The notes under the pieces were generated by a model that saw only the letters and a program-made list of their open reading frames with translations, made no database searches and was not told where the DNA came from. The position numbers were made by a program, and so were the translations under genes. Shown in pieces: positions 1 to 8,560 of a DNA stretch of 64,000 nucleotides. Numbering within the stretch: the stretch's first letter is position 1; every line of letters begins with the position of its first letter. Origin of the DNA: an uncultured Colwellia sp. (GTDB lineage: Bacteria; Pseudomonadota; Gammaproteobacteria; Enterobacterales; Alteromonadaceae); contig CAJXQJ010000012.1 of NCBI GenBank assembly GCA_913058245.1, positions 53,165-117,164 on the forward strand. The letters run 5' to 3'.

Positions 1-620
1 CCTTCTTGATGACACGCAGCAATAATATCAGTTAAATAATATTCACCTTGCGCATTGTCACTAGATAAGTTTGATAACCAACGTTTTAAATCACCGCCAT
101 TTGCTAACAAAATACCGGTATTCGCTTCGTTAACTAATAATTGTTCCGCGTTAGCATCTTTTTGCTCAACAATGCCAACAACAGTATTGTCTGCATCACG
201 TATAATACGGCCATAACCTGTAGGATTTGCTAAGTGTACCGTTAATAACGCCATACCGTTGTCTGGTTTCGCGGCAATTAAACGTTGTAATGTGCTTACT
301 TTCGTTAAAGGCACGTCACCGTAAAGAACTAAAACATCTTCATCATCGCTTAAAAATGGTGACGCCATATCGACAGCGTGACCCGTACCTAATTGTTCTT
401 TTTGTTCGACAAAGGTTAAATCGTCACCGATAATTTTACTCTTTAAAATATCACCACCAAAGCCGTAAACCACATAAGTATTTTCAGCCGAAACTTGGCG
501 CGCGGCATCAATAACATGAGCAACCATAGGCTTTTCAGCAACAGGGTGAAGAACTTTTGGTAAAGCAGAACGCATACGAGTACCTTTACCCGCAGCTAAG
601 ATAACAACAGAGAGAGCCAT
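1..620 (-). CDS. glmU: GlmU, bifunctional UDP-GlcNAc pyrophosphorylase / GlcN-1-P acetyltransferase (5' part only)
   Basis: This gene is missing from the ORF track because it runs off the left edge. Translating the minus strand from the ATG at 620 gives [16 protein letters not shown], the nucleotide-binding signature of the GlmU uridylyltransferase domain. It continues with LYGDVPL and NTGILLANG, also typical of this domain. About 206 codons are visible, so the C-terminal left-handed beta-helix acetyltransferase domain lies outside. GlmU makes UDP-N-acetylglucosamine in the cytoplasm for peptidoglycan and LPS. In E. coli glmU directly follows atpC; here it is about 15 kb from atpC, with unrelated genes between. 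Identity is secure from the motif and colinearity. Confidence 0.96.
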   Translation of the reverse strand, partial: MALSVVILAAGKGTRMRSALPKVLHPVAEKPMVAHVIDAARQVSAENTYVVYGFGGDILKSKIIGDDLTFVEQKEQLGTGHAVDMASPFLSDDEDVLVLYGDVPLTKVSTLQRLIAAKPDNGMALLTVHLANPTGYGRIIRDADNTVVGIVEQKDANAEQLLVNEANTGILLANGGDLKRWLSNLSSDNAQGEYYLTDIIAACHQE

Positions 621-755
621 AAAATTTCCGGTTATTTTTATTAAATTAAACGATAGACGCCAGCATTGTAGCGCTATTTTAACCACGGCACTATTAAAAT
701 TATATGAATGAAAATTATCTTATTTTTATAGCAACTACAGCTGCTTGTATATCGC

Positions 756-778
756 ATATACCTTAGATTTAGGTATAT
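756..778. promoter_or_regulatory. Inverted repeat upstream of tex
   Basis: ATATACCT and AGGTATAT form 8-bp arms separated by a 7-bp AT-rich spacer, about 50 bp before the tex start codon. There is no T-tract, so it looks more like an operator or promoter dyad than a terminator. No known regulator is recognised. Confidence 0.35.
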
Positions 779-829
779 ACTATGCGCCAGATATTCTCTC
801 ACTTGATAAAGAATTAGGATCACAGCTAA

Positions 830-3154
830 ATGACACCCATTGCTGAGCAAATTGCTAAAGAACTTGCGGTACAAACCAGCCAAATAACGACTGCGATAAA
901 TTTATTAGATGAAGGGGCAACAGTTCCTTTTATTGCTCGTTATCGTAAAGAAGCAACGCAAGGCCTTGATGATAACCATTTACGCCACTTAGCACAGCGC
1001 CTAACTTATTTACGAGATTTAGCGGCACGTAGAAAAGTTATTATTGCCAATATTGAGCAGCAAGGAAAATTAACGCCAGCATTAACATCCGAGCTTAATA
1101 ATGCCGACAATAAAACTCGCCTTGAAGATTTATACTTACCGTTTAAGCCAAAAAGAAAAACTAAAGGGCAAATAGCCATTGCCGCTGGGCTTGAGCCATT
1201 AGCCAATAAAATTTATAACAATTGGCAAACAAATCCAGAGCAAGAAGCTAGCGCATTTATCAATAAAGAGCAGGGCTTTACTGATGAAAAATCAGTACTT
1301 GAGGGCGCACACTTTATTTTAGTTGAGCGCTTTGCTGAAGATGCCAACCTAATTCAGAAATTACGCCGCCATTTACTAAAACAAGCGCACTTGTGCAGTA
1401 AAGTAATCAAAGGAAAAACCGCAGAAGCGGGGAAATATCGCGACTATTTTGAGCATTCAGAATTACTAAGAACTGTACCTTCACATCGAATGCTGGCTAT
1501 GTTGCGCGGCCGAAATGACGGTTTACTTTCACTAAGTATTGACGCTGATCCACAGCAAGATGGTTCATTTTCAAGTGCCCAGCAACTGATTACCGAACAT
1601 TTTAATTTGCGTTTAACCGGGCAAGCTGCCGCACAGTTCTTAACCAAAGTGGTCAATTCAACTTGGAAAGTTAAACTCAGCCAAAGCTTAGAAACTGAGT
1701 TATTGGGTTCATTGCGTGAACAAGCAGAAATAGAAGCAATAAAAGTATTTTCACGTAACTTGAACGATTTGCTTATGGCAGCGCCTGCTGGCGCAAAAAC
1801 AACTTTAGGCCTAGATCCTGGCATGCGAACAGGGTGTAAAATTGCTATTGTAGATGCAACAGGAAAATTGCTGCAAACCGCAACTATTTTCCCACACGCA
1901 CCACAGAATCATTGGGATAAATCACTACGCACTATAGTCAACCTTTGCCAACAACATAAAGTAGAACTTATTGCCATTGGTAATGGCACTGGCTCACGTG
2001 AAAGTGACAAATTAGTCGCTGAAGTAATCAGCAAAATAGAAAATAACAAGCCAACAAAAATGATCGTGAGCGAAGCAGGTGCTTCGGTTTATTCCGCATC
2101 AGAATTAGCCGCTAATGAATTTCCGGAATTGGATGTTTCAATACGTGGTGCGGTTTCTATTGCTCGTCGCTTACAAGACCCATTAGCAGAGCTGGTTAAA
2201 ATTGATCCCAAAGCCATTGGCGTTGGTCAATACCAACATGATGTTAGCCAAAGCCAGCTTAGCCTTACCTTAGACAATGTTATTGAAGATTGTGTTAACG
2301 CTGTTGGCGTTAATTTAAATAGTGCTTCCGCACCATTGCTTGCTAGAGTGTCAGGTTTGAATAAAACCATGGCAAATAATGTCGTTAATTACCGTAATGA
2401 AAATGGCCGCTTCAACAACCGAAATGAACTTAAAAAAGTTGCTCGCCTTGGACCAAAAGCATTTGAACAAGCTGCTGGTTTCTTGCGTATCACAAACGGT
2501 AATAATCCGCTTGACTGTTCAGGTGTTCACCCAGAAACCTATGCAATTGTTGAACAAATATTAGCCCAAACAACTCAAAATATTAATGAACTGATTGGCA
2601 ATAAAACTGTGCTTAACGCCATTAACATTGAGACATTCACTGACGAGAGTTTTGGTGAAATTACCGTTAAGGGTATTATTAATGAATTAGAAAAGCCGGG
2701 ACGAGACCCTCGACCTGAGTTTAAAACGGCGACTTTTAAAGAAGGGGTAAATACAATAGCCGATTTAAAAGTGGGCATGATTTTAGAAGGCGTTATTTCT
2801 AATGTCGCTAACTTCGGCGCTTTTGTTGATGTTGGCGTTCACCAAGACGGCCTAGTGCATATATCATCATTAACGAATAAGTTTGTTAGCGATCCACATG
2901 AAATAGTAAAAGCTGGCGATGTTGTTAAGGTTAAAGTAACCGAAGTTGACCCTCAACGTAAGCGTATTAGCTTAACCATGCGCTTAGATGAAACACCAAA
3001 ACAGTCTAAAGCTCAAGCTACTGAAAAAGCGCCAAAAGCAGCACCTCATAACAATAAAAATAAGCGTCCATCAAAACCACAGCAAGCTAAGCCAGCCAAC
3101 AATGCAGCCATGGGTAACGCCTTTGCTGATGCTTTTGCTAAATTAAAAAAATAA
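830..3154 (+). CDS. tex: Tex (YhgF) RNA-binding transcription accessory protein
   Basis: This 774-residue protein has the full Tex architecture. It has a helical N-terminal domain, then a YqgF/RNase H-like fold beginning at [10 protein letters not shown] (about residue 330). A helix-hairpin-helix region follows ([11 protein letters not shown] to [12 protein letters not shown], about 500-560). An S1 RNA-binding domain lies near 655-725 ([24 protein letters not shown]). The C-terminal tail is rich in Lys, Pro and Ala. Tex binds nucleic acid and is linked to transcription and RNA turnover in the cytoplasm. Length matches the family (about 770-780). It is probably monocistronic, with a hairpin following the stop. 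Confidence 0.96.
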   Translation: MTPIAEQIAKELAVQTSQITTAINLLDEGATVPFIARYRKEATQGLDDNHLRHLAQRLTYLRDLAARRKVIIANIEQQGKLTPALTSELNNADNKTRLEDLYLPFKPKRKTKGQIAIAAGLEPLANKIYNNWQTNPEQEASAFINKEQGFTDEKSVLEGAHFILVERFAEDANLIQKLRRHLLKQAHLCSKVIKGKTAEAGKYRDYFEHSELLRTVPSHRMLAMLRGRNDGLLSLSIDADPQQDGSFSSAQQLITEHFNLRLTGQAAAQFLTKVVNSTWKVKLSQSLETELLGSLREQAEIEAIKVFSRNLNDLLMAAPAGAKTTLGLDPGMRTGCKIAIVDATGKLLQTATIFPHAPQNHWDKSLRTIVNLCQQHKVELIAIGNGTGSRESDKLVAEVISKIENNKPTKMIVSEAGASVYSASELAANEFPELDVSIRGAVSIARRLQDPLAELVKIDPKAIGVGQYQHDVSQSQLSLTLDNVIEDCVNAVGVNLNSASAPLLARVSGLNKTMANNVVNYRNENGRFNNRNELKKVARLGPKAFEQAAGFLRITNGNNPLDCSGVHPETYAIVEQILAQTTQNINELIGNKTVLNAINIETFTDESFGEITVKGIINELEKPGRDPRPEFKTATFKEGVNTIADLKVGMILEGVISNVANFGAFVDVGVHQDGLVHISSLTNKFVSDPHEIVKAGDVVKVKVTEVDPQRKRISLTMRLDETPKQSKAQATEKAPKAAPHNNKNKRPSKPQQAKPANNAAMGNAFADAFAKLKK

Positions 3155-3191
3155 CACTGGCATGCAGTGCTGATAAGTAAATTAAAAAGTT

Positions 3192-3232
3192 AAACTAAAA
3201 ATTCGCAATAGTCATATTGCGGGTTTTAGTTT
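3192..3232 (+). terminator. Terminator-like hairpin after tex
   Basis: AAACTAAAA..TTCGCAATA pairs with TATTGCG..TTTTAGTTT around the loop GTCA, giving a long, nearly perfect stem 37 bp after the tex stop. The T-rich 3' arm favours termination of tex, and the A-rich 5' arm could work on the other strand too. Confidence 0.65.
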
Positions 3233-3351
3233 GCTATAAAGTGATTACTATCAAATAACTCGCCACCATTACACTCTATAACTTGTACTTTTGGCGCAAC
3301 TCGTTACTATGGCGGCCTTTAAATCATCAGCACAGTATTAACAGCCGTTTT

Positions 3352-3966
3352 ATGGATCTCAGCAGTTACTCTCTTTATTTTAGTATTTCACTTCTTGCTT
3401 CTATCAGTATTGGACCATCTGTTATTTTAGCGGCCAGTAATGGCATTAATTTTGGTCGAAAAAAGGCATTAGCCGGCGTTTTAGGCCACGTTAGCGCGGT
3501 GATGATTTTAGCGCTAATATCTGCATCAGGCTTAGGGCTTATTTTAATGGCTTCTGATCTTGCATTTACTATCATTAAATATGTAGGTACTGCTTACCTA
3601 ATTTATATTGGTATCGCTATTTGGCGTAATAAGGGCAGCTGGTCTTTTACCGATAAAGGGGCGATAACACCACAAAAAAGAGCATTATATAAACAGAGCT
3701 TATTACTTGGATTAAGCAATCCAAAAGCTTTAGTGTTTTTCTCAGCATTATTTCCACAGTTTATCCAACCAGAGTATGCGGTTTTGCCACAGTTTTTATT
3801 ACTTGCCGGCACCAGTTTATGTAATGCTTTTATTTTTACCTCTGTTTATGTTTTAGTTGCCTTTCGCTTTCGCCAATATTTCTTATCTTCCGTTAGCCAA
3901 CGCTGGGTAGGAAAAACAACTGGCAGTATATTCGTTGGCTTTGCCGCAGCACTTGCTGCTAACTAA
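3352..3966 (+). CDS. LysE/RhtB-family amino-acid exporter
   Basis: The track ORF opens at a TTG (3283), but the homologous part begins at the ATG at 3352 (MDLSSYSLYF), giving 204 residues, normal for LysE/RhtB transporters. The sequence is mostly membrane segments. It has the family hallmark near the first helix (SISIGPSVILAASNGINFGRKKALAGVLGH) and the conserved LLGLSNPKALVFFSALFPQFI. It is expected to export amino acids or similar small metabolites across the inner membrane. The substrate cannot be told from sequence. It stands alone between the tex terminator and a possible repeat. Confidence 0.88.
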   Translation: MDLSSYSLYFSISLLASISIGPSVILAASNGINFGRKKALAGVLGHVSAVMILALISASGLGLILMASDLAFTIIKYVGTAYLIYIGIAIWRNKGSWSFTDKGAITPQKRALYKQSLLLGLSNPKALVFFSALFPQFIQPEYAVLPQFLLLAGTSLCNAFIFTSVYVLVAFRFRQYFLSSVSQRWVGKTTGSIFVGFAAALAAN

Positions 3967-3979
3967 GTATACCTACTGA

Positions 3980-4084
3980 GGTGCATCGACAGCTACGAAC
4001 GACCATGTGATCACGACATACCATTCATCGACGTACAGGGAAGTACTAATGCCGTGAAGCCATGGATGACTTTCAACGGTCTGA
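3980..4084. repeat. Candidate dispersed intergenic repeat
   Basis: The 227-bp gap between the LysE gene and the porin has no ORF but holds a GC-richer stretch with short nested palindromes, for example GTACAGGGAAGTAC. It includes phrases such as CATCGACGTACAGGGAAGTA and GTGAAGCCATGGATGAC. These resemble repetitive intergenic units I recall from Alteromonadales genomes. Only one copy is in this window, so repeat status is inference. Confidence 0.4.
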
Positions 4085-4088
4085 ATAT

Positions 4089-4113
4089 AAAAAAAGGGAA
4101 GCTAATGCTTCCC
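4089..4113 (-). terminator. Rho-independent terminator of the porin gene
   Basis: GGGAAGC-TAAT-GCTTCCC forms a 7-bp GC-rich stem. Read on the minus strand it is followed by seven U residues (the A-tract at 4089-4095), so it terminates the porin gene. A second small dyad, AACCTC..GAGGTT, lies at about 4119-4136. Confidence 0.85.
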
Positions 4114-4193
4114 CAAAAAACCTCGGTTGGGAGGTTAACTAACGCAAAACGCTATAGAGCAATATGAACTTAGCATATTACTCCCAATGTAAA

Positions 4194-5228
4194 CTAAAGC
4201 ACGTACTTAGCAGAAAGTTGAACGTAATCAGAATCTGCATTTTGGTCAGCTGATTCAAAGTTACCTACTTCAAAACCAAATGAAAGTTCTTTAGTGTAAT
4301 TTTTAAAGATATTTACACCCCAATGCCTTCTGTCTGCATCCGCAACTTCTGTGGTGGTTTTACCATAGAATGCGGTACTACGAATGTCATCTGTCCAGAA
4401 GTGACGGTAAGCAACAGAGTATGATGTTGTTTCTTCAACTTCTTCACCTACTAAATCACGTGCGGCTACTACACCTACGTAACGGCCTGTCTCTCCACCA
4501 TGGTATTGAAAACGAAAGTCATCTTTACCAAATGTTTTAATTCTACCTGCAACACCGTAACCAAAGGCTGATTCAGAGTTGCCACCCACTGTATTTAACT
4601 GACGTGCTAAACCAGCAACGGAAACGTTACCCCAGTCCCCTTTAAAGGTATATTTAGCGATAACGTCTGGCACTGAATCTTGGCTTGGGTCCCCTTTATC
4701 TGACTCAGGGTTCTCAATCGCTACTTGAAAGTTTCCTTGGCTATAACGAATTTGCCCCTGTCGAATAAAGGCTGCGGCATTTAACGTACCACCGAAATCA
4801 GCTGCTTCTGCCAAAGCACTAGTATTAACAAAGGTTGACCATGTTTGACCGACTAGGATATTTTTATATTTAATAAATGCGTGACGAATTCTTGGATTTG
4901 ATGAATTTGAAACAATTTCATTACCACCACCACCATGAAAATCCATTTCGATAAAACCAGTAACATCACCATGAACATATTTAGTATTAAAACGAGACTC
5001 AGTGGCACGGAAACTAAACTGTGAGATGTCACCAACATTACCTGCACCTACCCAGTAATCTTTAGTGATACTGTTGATATTACCGTCAACGTAGCGAGTA
5101 TCGAGTTTAATATAGCCACCAAAGGTAATGGTGTCTTTATCAGACAACTTAATTTCATAACCAGCATTTGCACCGCCAGCCATTGCTAACAAACCTGACG
5201 CTAATAAAAGCTTTTTCTTATTCAACAT
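4194..5228 (-). CDS. DcaP-like trimeric outer-membrane porin
   Basis: This 344-residue protein has a clear signal peptide (MLNKKKLLLASGLLAMAGGANA) and a mature part of alternating aromatic beta-strands ending in YVQLSAKYVL. The N-terminal block DKDTITFGGYIKLDTRYVDG and the motif LVGQTWSTFV are characteristic of DcaP-family porins, which carry small carboxylates or other anionic solutes across the outer membrane. There are no cysteines, as expected for a barrel. It is monocistronic with its own terminator. The next minus-strand gene upstream encodes an acyl-CoA-synthetase-like domain, a possible but unproven substrate link. Confidence 0.85.
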   Translation of the reverse strand: MLNKKKLLLASGLLAMAGGANAGYEIKLSDKDTITFGGYIKLDTRYVDGNINSITKDYWVGAGNVGDISQFSFRATESRFNTKYVHGDVTGFIEMDFHGGGGNEIVSNSSNPRIRHAFIKYKNILVGQTWSTFVNTSALAEAADFGGTLNAAAFIRQGQIRYSQGNFQVAIENPESDKGDPSQDSVPDVIAKYTFKGDWGNVSVAGLARQLNTVGGNSESAFGYGVAGRIKTFGKDDFRFQYHGGETGRYVGVVAARDLVGEEVEETTSYSVAYRHFWTDDIRSTAFYGKTTTEVADADRRHWGVNIFKNYTKELSFGFEVGNFESADQNADSDYVQLSAKYVL

Positions 5229-5358
5229 TTTACTTTCCCCATGTGTTATTTACCTTAGAGCAACAACATCAATACTCTGATTTTTATCGTTTTAATTATT
5301 TAATTAACGTTTTCACTTATTATTTTTTTGCTGAAAATCGTACCTTTTTGTTGTGCTT

Positions 5359-5862
5359 TTAAGCTGCACAATAGCTATTCATTACCTGTGTTTTTAATCT
5401 TTGTCTGCATAGCGGTTTATTTACTAAGTGCGGCAACTCATCAACAAAAGTGATCGCTTCTGGTAGAGCAAATTCTCCGTAACAACCAGCTAATTTTGCA
5501 TTGATCGCTTGTGATACCTTTGCCGAATGAATATTTCCACGATTAAGTTGCGCATAAACGTGTAGGCCATTACCTTTATGCTCGTGAGGCACACCAAATA
5601 CAGCAACATGCTCAACAGCAGCTAATTGCTCAATCAAAGTTTCCAAAATATGATTTTCAATTCGATAACCGCTAACGTTGTGCGTATTTTCTGCCTGAGA
5701 TACTAACCAGATATAATCAGAATCAATGCTTTCTTGTGACTGACTATCAACAGTATCAGCGTCAAAAAAATAGAACCATTCGCCTGAAGATGACTGCAAC
5801 CACGATAACTGGAGTTGTTGTCCAATTTTGCTCACCAAAGTGTTCGCTAATTTACTCATCAT
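5359..5862 (-). CDS. Stand-alone acyl-CoA synthetase C-terminal (AMP-binding_C-like) domain protein
   Basis: This 167-residue cytoplasmic protein has no signal peptide. From about residue 48 it aligns by eye with the mobile C-terminal domain of acetyl/acyl-CoA synthetases. SDYIWLVSQAENTHNVSGYR corresponds to the family's hinge and 'VSGHR' loop, and AAVEHVAVFGVPHEHKGNGLHVYAQL matches the core strand region. ITFVDELPHLVNKPLCRQRL sits where 'LPKTRSGKIMRR' carries the adenylating lysine. The Gly-Lys pair there is replaced by VNKPL, so normal catalysis is doubtful. No N-terminal adenylation domain is adjacent, and I see no ORF remnant of one. It could be a decayed synthetase, a regulatory domain, or a subunit acting in trans. 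Confidence 0.6.
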   Translation of the reverse strand: MMSKLANTLVSKIGQQLQLSWLQSSSGEWFYFFDADTVDSQSQESIDSDYIWLVSQAENTHNVSGYRIENHILETLIEQLAAVEHVAVFGVPHEHKGNGLHVYAQLNRGNIHSAKVSQAINAKLAGCYGEFALPEAITFVDELPHLVNKPLCRQRLKTQVMNSYCAA

Positions 5863-5948
5863 CTGCTCTTTTATGCTTGGCTGTTCGAAAACTATGCAAA
5901 TATATTTACTGTGCTGTTAACACTAGAGAGTAAGTAAAAATTTAGAAA

Positions 5949-5963
5949 TTAGACCTAAGTCTA
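5949..5963. promoter_or_regulatory. Operator-like palindrome 1 (TAGAC-N4-GTCTA)
   Basis: TAGAC-CTAA-GTCTA is a clean dyad in the divergent region between the synthetase-domain gene and the S9 peptidase gene. Its centre is 33 bp, about three helical turns, from a second copy of the same consensus. Confidence 0.55.
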
Positions 5964-5982
5964 CATTGCTGTAAAATCCGGG

Positions 5983-5996
5983 TAGACTTTAGTCTA
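5983..5996. promoter_or_regulatory. Operator-like palindrome 2 (TAGACTTTAGTCTA)
   Basis: TAGACT-TT-AGTCTA shares the consensus TAGAC-YTWA-GTCTA with the site at 5949. A closely related sequence lies upstream of the acyl-CoA ligase gene near 57.7 kb. It probably binds a dimeric repressor. No family is recognised. Confidence 0.6.
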
Positions 5997-6145
5997 AATC
6001 AGCAAAAAAATAGCTGTTAAAGAGGGTTATATTGTTAATTACCGCAGGTGTTAATCACTTAGTCGAATAGTACAACGAAGAACTCAAAAGAAGTGTTAGA
6101 ATGCTAAAAATTGAATTTTTATCGCTGATAAATAAAAGGTTATGC

Positions 6146-8437
6146 ATGATTGCTAAAATGAAAATTGTCACCTCAACTATGCTATTAGCTTGCTTAGCAA
6201 CGGTAGCTAGTGCGAATAATAAAACCCTTGATATTGAAAAGTATCAAAAAGCTGAACATCAATTAAGTAAGTTTACGGATAAATTAGTTACAGGTACCGT
6301 AGATTACCCACACTGGAGCGATAACGAACAGTTGCTTTATCGCAGCCACACATTGCAGGGCGAACAGTTTTTTATTCTTGACGCTAAAAGCAAACAAAAG
6401 AAATTGGCGTTCGATCACCAAAAACTTTCCGAAGCACTTGCCCGCGTTACGGAGCAAGAAGTTAATAAAGAAAAACTACCTTTTAGCAGCTTTGACCTTA
6501 TCAGTGAAATGCAAATAGCTGTGAAAGTAAAAGGTAAGCATTATCAATGTAATATTGAAAACTACCTATGTAAGCAAAGTAAAAGTGCTGTTAAGAAAAA
6601 CGAACTAGTTGCGCCAAACGGCAAACAGGCAGTATTTATAAAACAACATAATTTATGGTTAAGAAATTTACAGGACAATAGCGAAAAGCAATTAACCACA
6701 GATGGTATTAAAGATTTCGGTTACGCCACCAACAATGCAGGATGGATCAGAAGTGAAAAACCGGTTGTAAAATGGTCACCTGATTCTAAAAAGTTAACTA
6801 CATTTAAACATGATGGCCGCAAAGTTGGTGAAATGGGGATAGTGTCAACGGAAGTTGGTCACCCCAAAATTGATGTGTGGAAATACCCATTACCAGGTGA
6901 TGAAAATATTTTCAAAATTCACCGAGTTGTGATTGATGTTGAAAGTGCCGTAGTTACTCCACTTGCAATGCCTGCGGATGATCATAGATCAACCATTACC
7001 GATCACGTTGCTGGTCGCGATGGCAGCCTACTTGATGTTGACTGGTCAACTGATAGCCAACATTTTGCCTTTGTTTCATCAACGCGTGATCACAAAAAGG
7101 CAACATTAAAAATTGCCGATGCCGATACTGGCAAAGTTAACACCATATTTACCGAAACAGAACAAAGTTTTTTCGAATCTGGTGTTAGTGGCATTAGCTG
7201 GAAGTACCTTGATAAAAGCAATGAAATCATTTGGTTTTCACAACGTTCAAACTGGGGACATTTGTACCTTATTGATGCAAATACAGGGGAAATAAAAAAC
7301 CAAATTACCCAAGGTGATTGGACGGTACTTGAACTACTAAATGTCGATCAAAACACTGGCAAACTTATTTTTACTGGTGCTGGCAAAGAGGGTGGTGATC
7401 CTTACTTTCATTACCTTTATAGCATCAATAAAGACGGCTCAAACTTAACTTTACTAACTCCAGAGAAAAAGCATCACCGCATTACTTTAAGTAAAAATGC
7501 TGAATACTTTTTAGATAGAGTATCAACACCAAACCAAGCGGAAGTTAGTTTTATTCGCAGCACTCAAGATAAATCTGGTTTCGTTGTTGAACAAATGGAC
7601 ATTAGCAAGCTTACCGCAACCGGCTGGCAAGCTCCTACACCATTTATAGTTAAAGACCGTAATGGTGAACAAGATATTTACGGCTTGCTATATAAGCCTA
7701 GCGATTTTGACGCTAGCAAATCTTACCCTGTAGTGAATTATTTATACCCAGGGCCACAAGTCGGCAGTATTCGTGGTCGTCACTTTAGAACGGCACGTGG
7801 CGATAACCAAGCTATTGCCGAGCTAGGTTTTATTGTGATTGAAATTGACGCATTAGGCACACCAGGACGCTCAAAAAGTTTTCATGAATTTTATTATCAA
7901 AATATGGGCGACAGTGGTATTCCAGACCAAGTTGCGGCAATTAAACAGCTAGCAAAACAGCATAGTTGGATTGATAGCTCTCGCGTTGGTATCTGGGGTC
8001 ATTCAGGTGGTGGCTTTGCTTCAACACGCGCGCTATTAACATACCCAGACTTCTACTCTGTTGCCGTGTCACAAGCAGGCAATCACGATAACCGAAACTA
8101 TGCCGATGAATGGGGCGAAAAATACCACGGCGTATTAGTTAAAAATGAAGATGGCACGACAAACTACGACAGCCAAGCAAATCAACTAATTGTCGAAAAC
8201 TTAAAAGGTAAGTTATTAATTGCGCATGGCACAACAGATACTAACGTACCGCCTTACAACACATTAGTTGTAGTAGAAGCCCTTATTAAAGCCAACAAAG
8301 ATTTTGATATGCTAATGCTACCAAATCGTGGCCATGGCTTCGCAAGAGAGCCATACATGATGCGTAAGCGTTGGGACTACTTTGTTGAACACTTACAAGC
8401 CGTAACTCCGCCTAAAGAGTTTATTTTTAGTAAATAG
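6146..8437 (+). CDS. Secreted S9 family (DPP-IV-like) prolyl peptidase
   Basis: The track ORF opens at 6101, but the ATG at 6146 has AAAGG six bases upstream and gives a proper signal peptide (MIAKMKIVTSTMLLACLATVASA), so I place the start there (763 aa). The N-terminal two-thirds is a DPP-IV-type beta-propeller with repeated 'WSPDSKKL'-like blades. The C-terminal alpha/beta hydrolase domain carries the triad: Ser in GIWGHSGGGFAS (about 618), Asp in HGTTDTNVPP (about 697) and His in NRGHGFA (about 730). It likely cleaves dipeptides from peptides in the periplasm or outside the cell. Two palindromes upstream suggest local repression. Confidence 0.93.
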   Translation: MIAKMKIVTSTMLLACLATVASANNKTLDIEKYQKAEHQLSKFTDKLVTGTVDYPHWSDNEQLLYRSHTLQGEQFFILDAKSKQKKLAFDHQKLSEALARVTEQEVNKEKLPFSSFDLISEMQIAVKVKGKHYQCNIENYLCKQSKSAVKKNELVAPNGKQAVFIKQHNLWLRNLQDNSEKQLTTDGIKDFGYATNNAGWIRSEKPVVKWSPDSKKLTTFKHDGRKVGEMGIVSTEVGHPKIDVWKYPLPGDENIFKIHRVVIDVESAVVTPLAMPADDHRSTITDHVAGRDGSLLDVDWSTDSQHFAFVSSTRDHKKATLKIADADTGKVNTIFTETEQSFFESGVSGISWKYLDKSNEIIWFSQRSNWGHLYLIDANTGEIKNQITQGDWTVLELLNVDQNTGKLIFTGAGKEGGDPYFHYLYSINKDGSNLTLLTPEKKHHRITLSKNAEYFLDRVSTPNQAEVSFIRSTQDKSGFVVEQMDISKLTATGWQAPTPFIVKDRNGEQDIYGLLYKPSDFDASKSYPVVNYLYPGPQVGSIRGRHFRTARGDNQAIAELGFIVIEIDALGTPGRSKSFHEFYYQNMGDSGIPDQVAAIKQLAKQHSWIDSSRVGIWGHSGGGFASTRALLTYPDFYSVAVSQAGNHDNRNYADEWGEKYHGVLVKNEDGTTNYDSQANQLIVENLKGKLLIAHGTTDTNVPPYNTLVVVEALIKANKDFDMLMLPNRGHGFAREPYMMRKRWDYFVEHLQAVTPPKEFIFSK

Positions 8438-8455
8438 CTTTAATTGGTGACAAAA

Positions 8456-8494
8456 CAAAAATGCCAGCATTCGTAACGACTACTGGCATTTTTA
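8456..8494. terminator. Bidirectional terminator between S9 peptidase and DUF4097 genes
   Basis: AAAATGCCAG and CTGGCATTTTT pair around a 15-nt loop, 19 bp after the peptidase stop. There is a T-tract on the plus side and an A-tract on the other, so it can serve both convergent genes. Confidence 0.75.
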
Positions 8495-8560
8495 TTAGAA
8501 AAAATAAGGGATTACTAAGTATTTAATATTTGTGATCGTACATAAAATATCATCAATGAT

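Noticed and set aside
1444-1824. 126-residue minus-strand ORF inside tex
   Set aside because: It is a shadow of the tex reading frame, has no recognisable domain or ribosome-binding site, and the tex protein is intact across it.
1990-2005. Possible third parS site in tex (TGGCTCACGTGAAAGT)
   Set aside because: Only 12 of 16 bases match parS and both outer ends of the palindrome are lost. It is ordinary coding sequence.
5949-5996. MetJ (AGACGTCT-type) boxes
   Set aside because: The half-sites start AGAC but the dyads are TAGAC-N4-GTCTA, not tandem AGACGTCT octamers, and neighbouring genes are not methionine genes.
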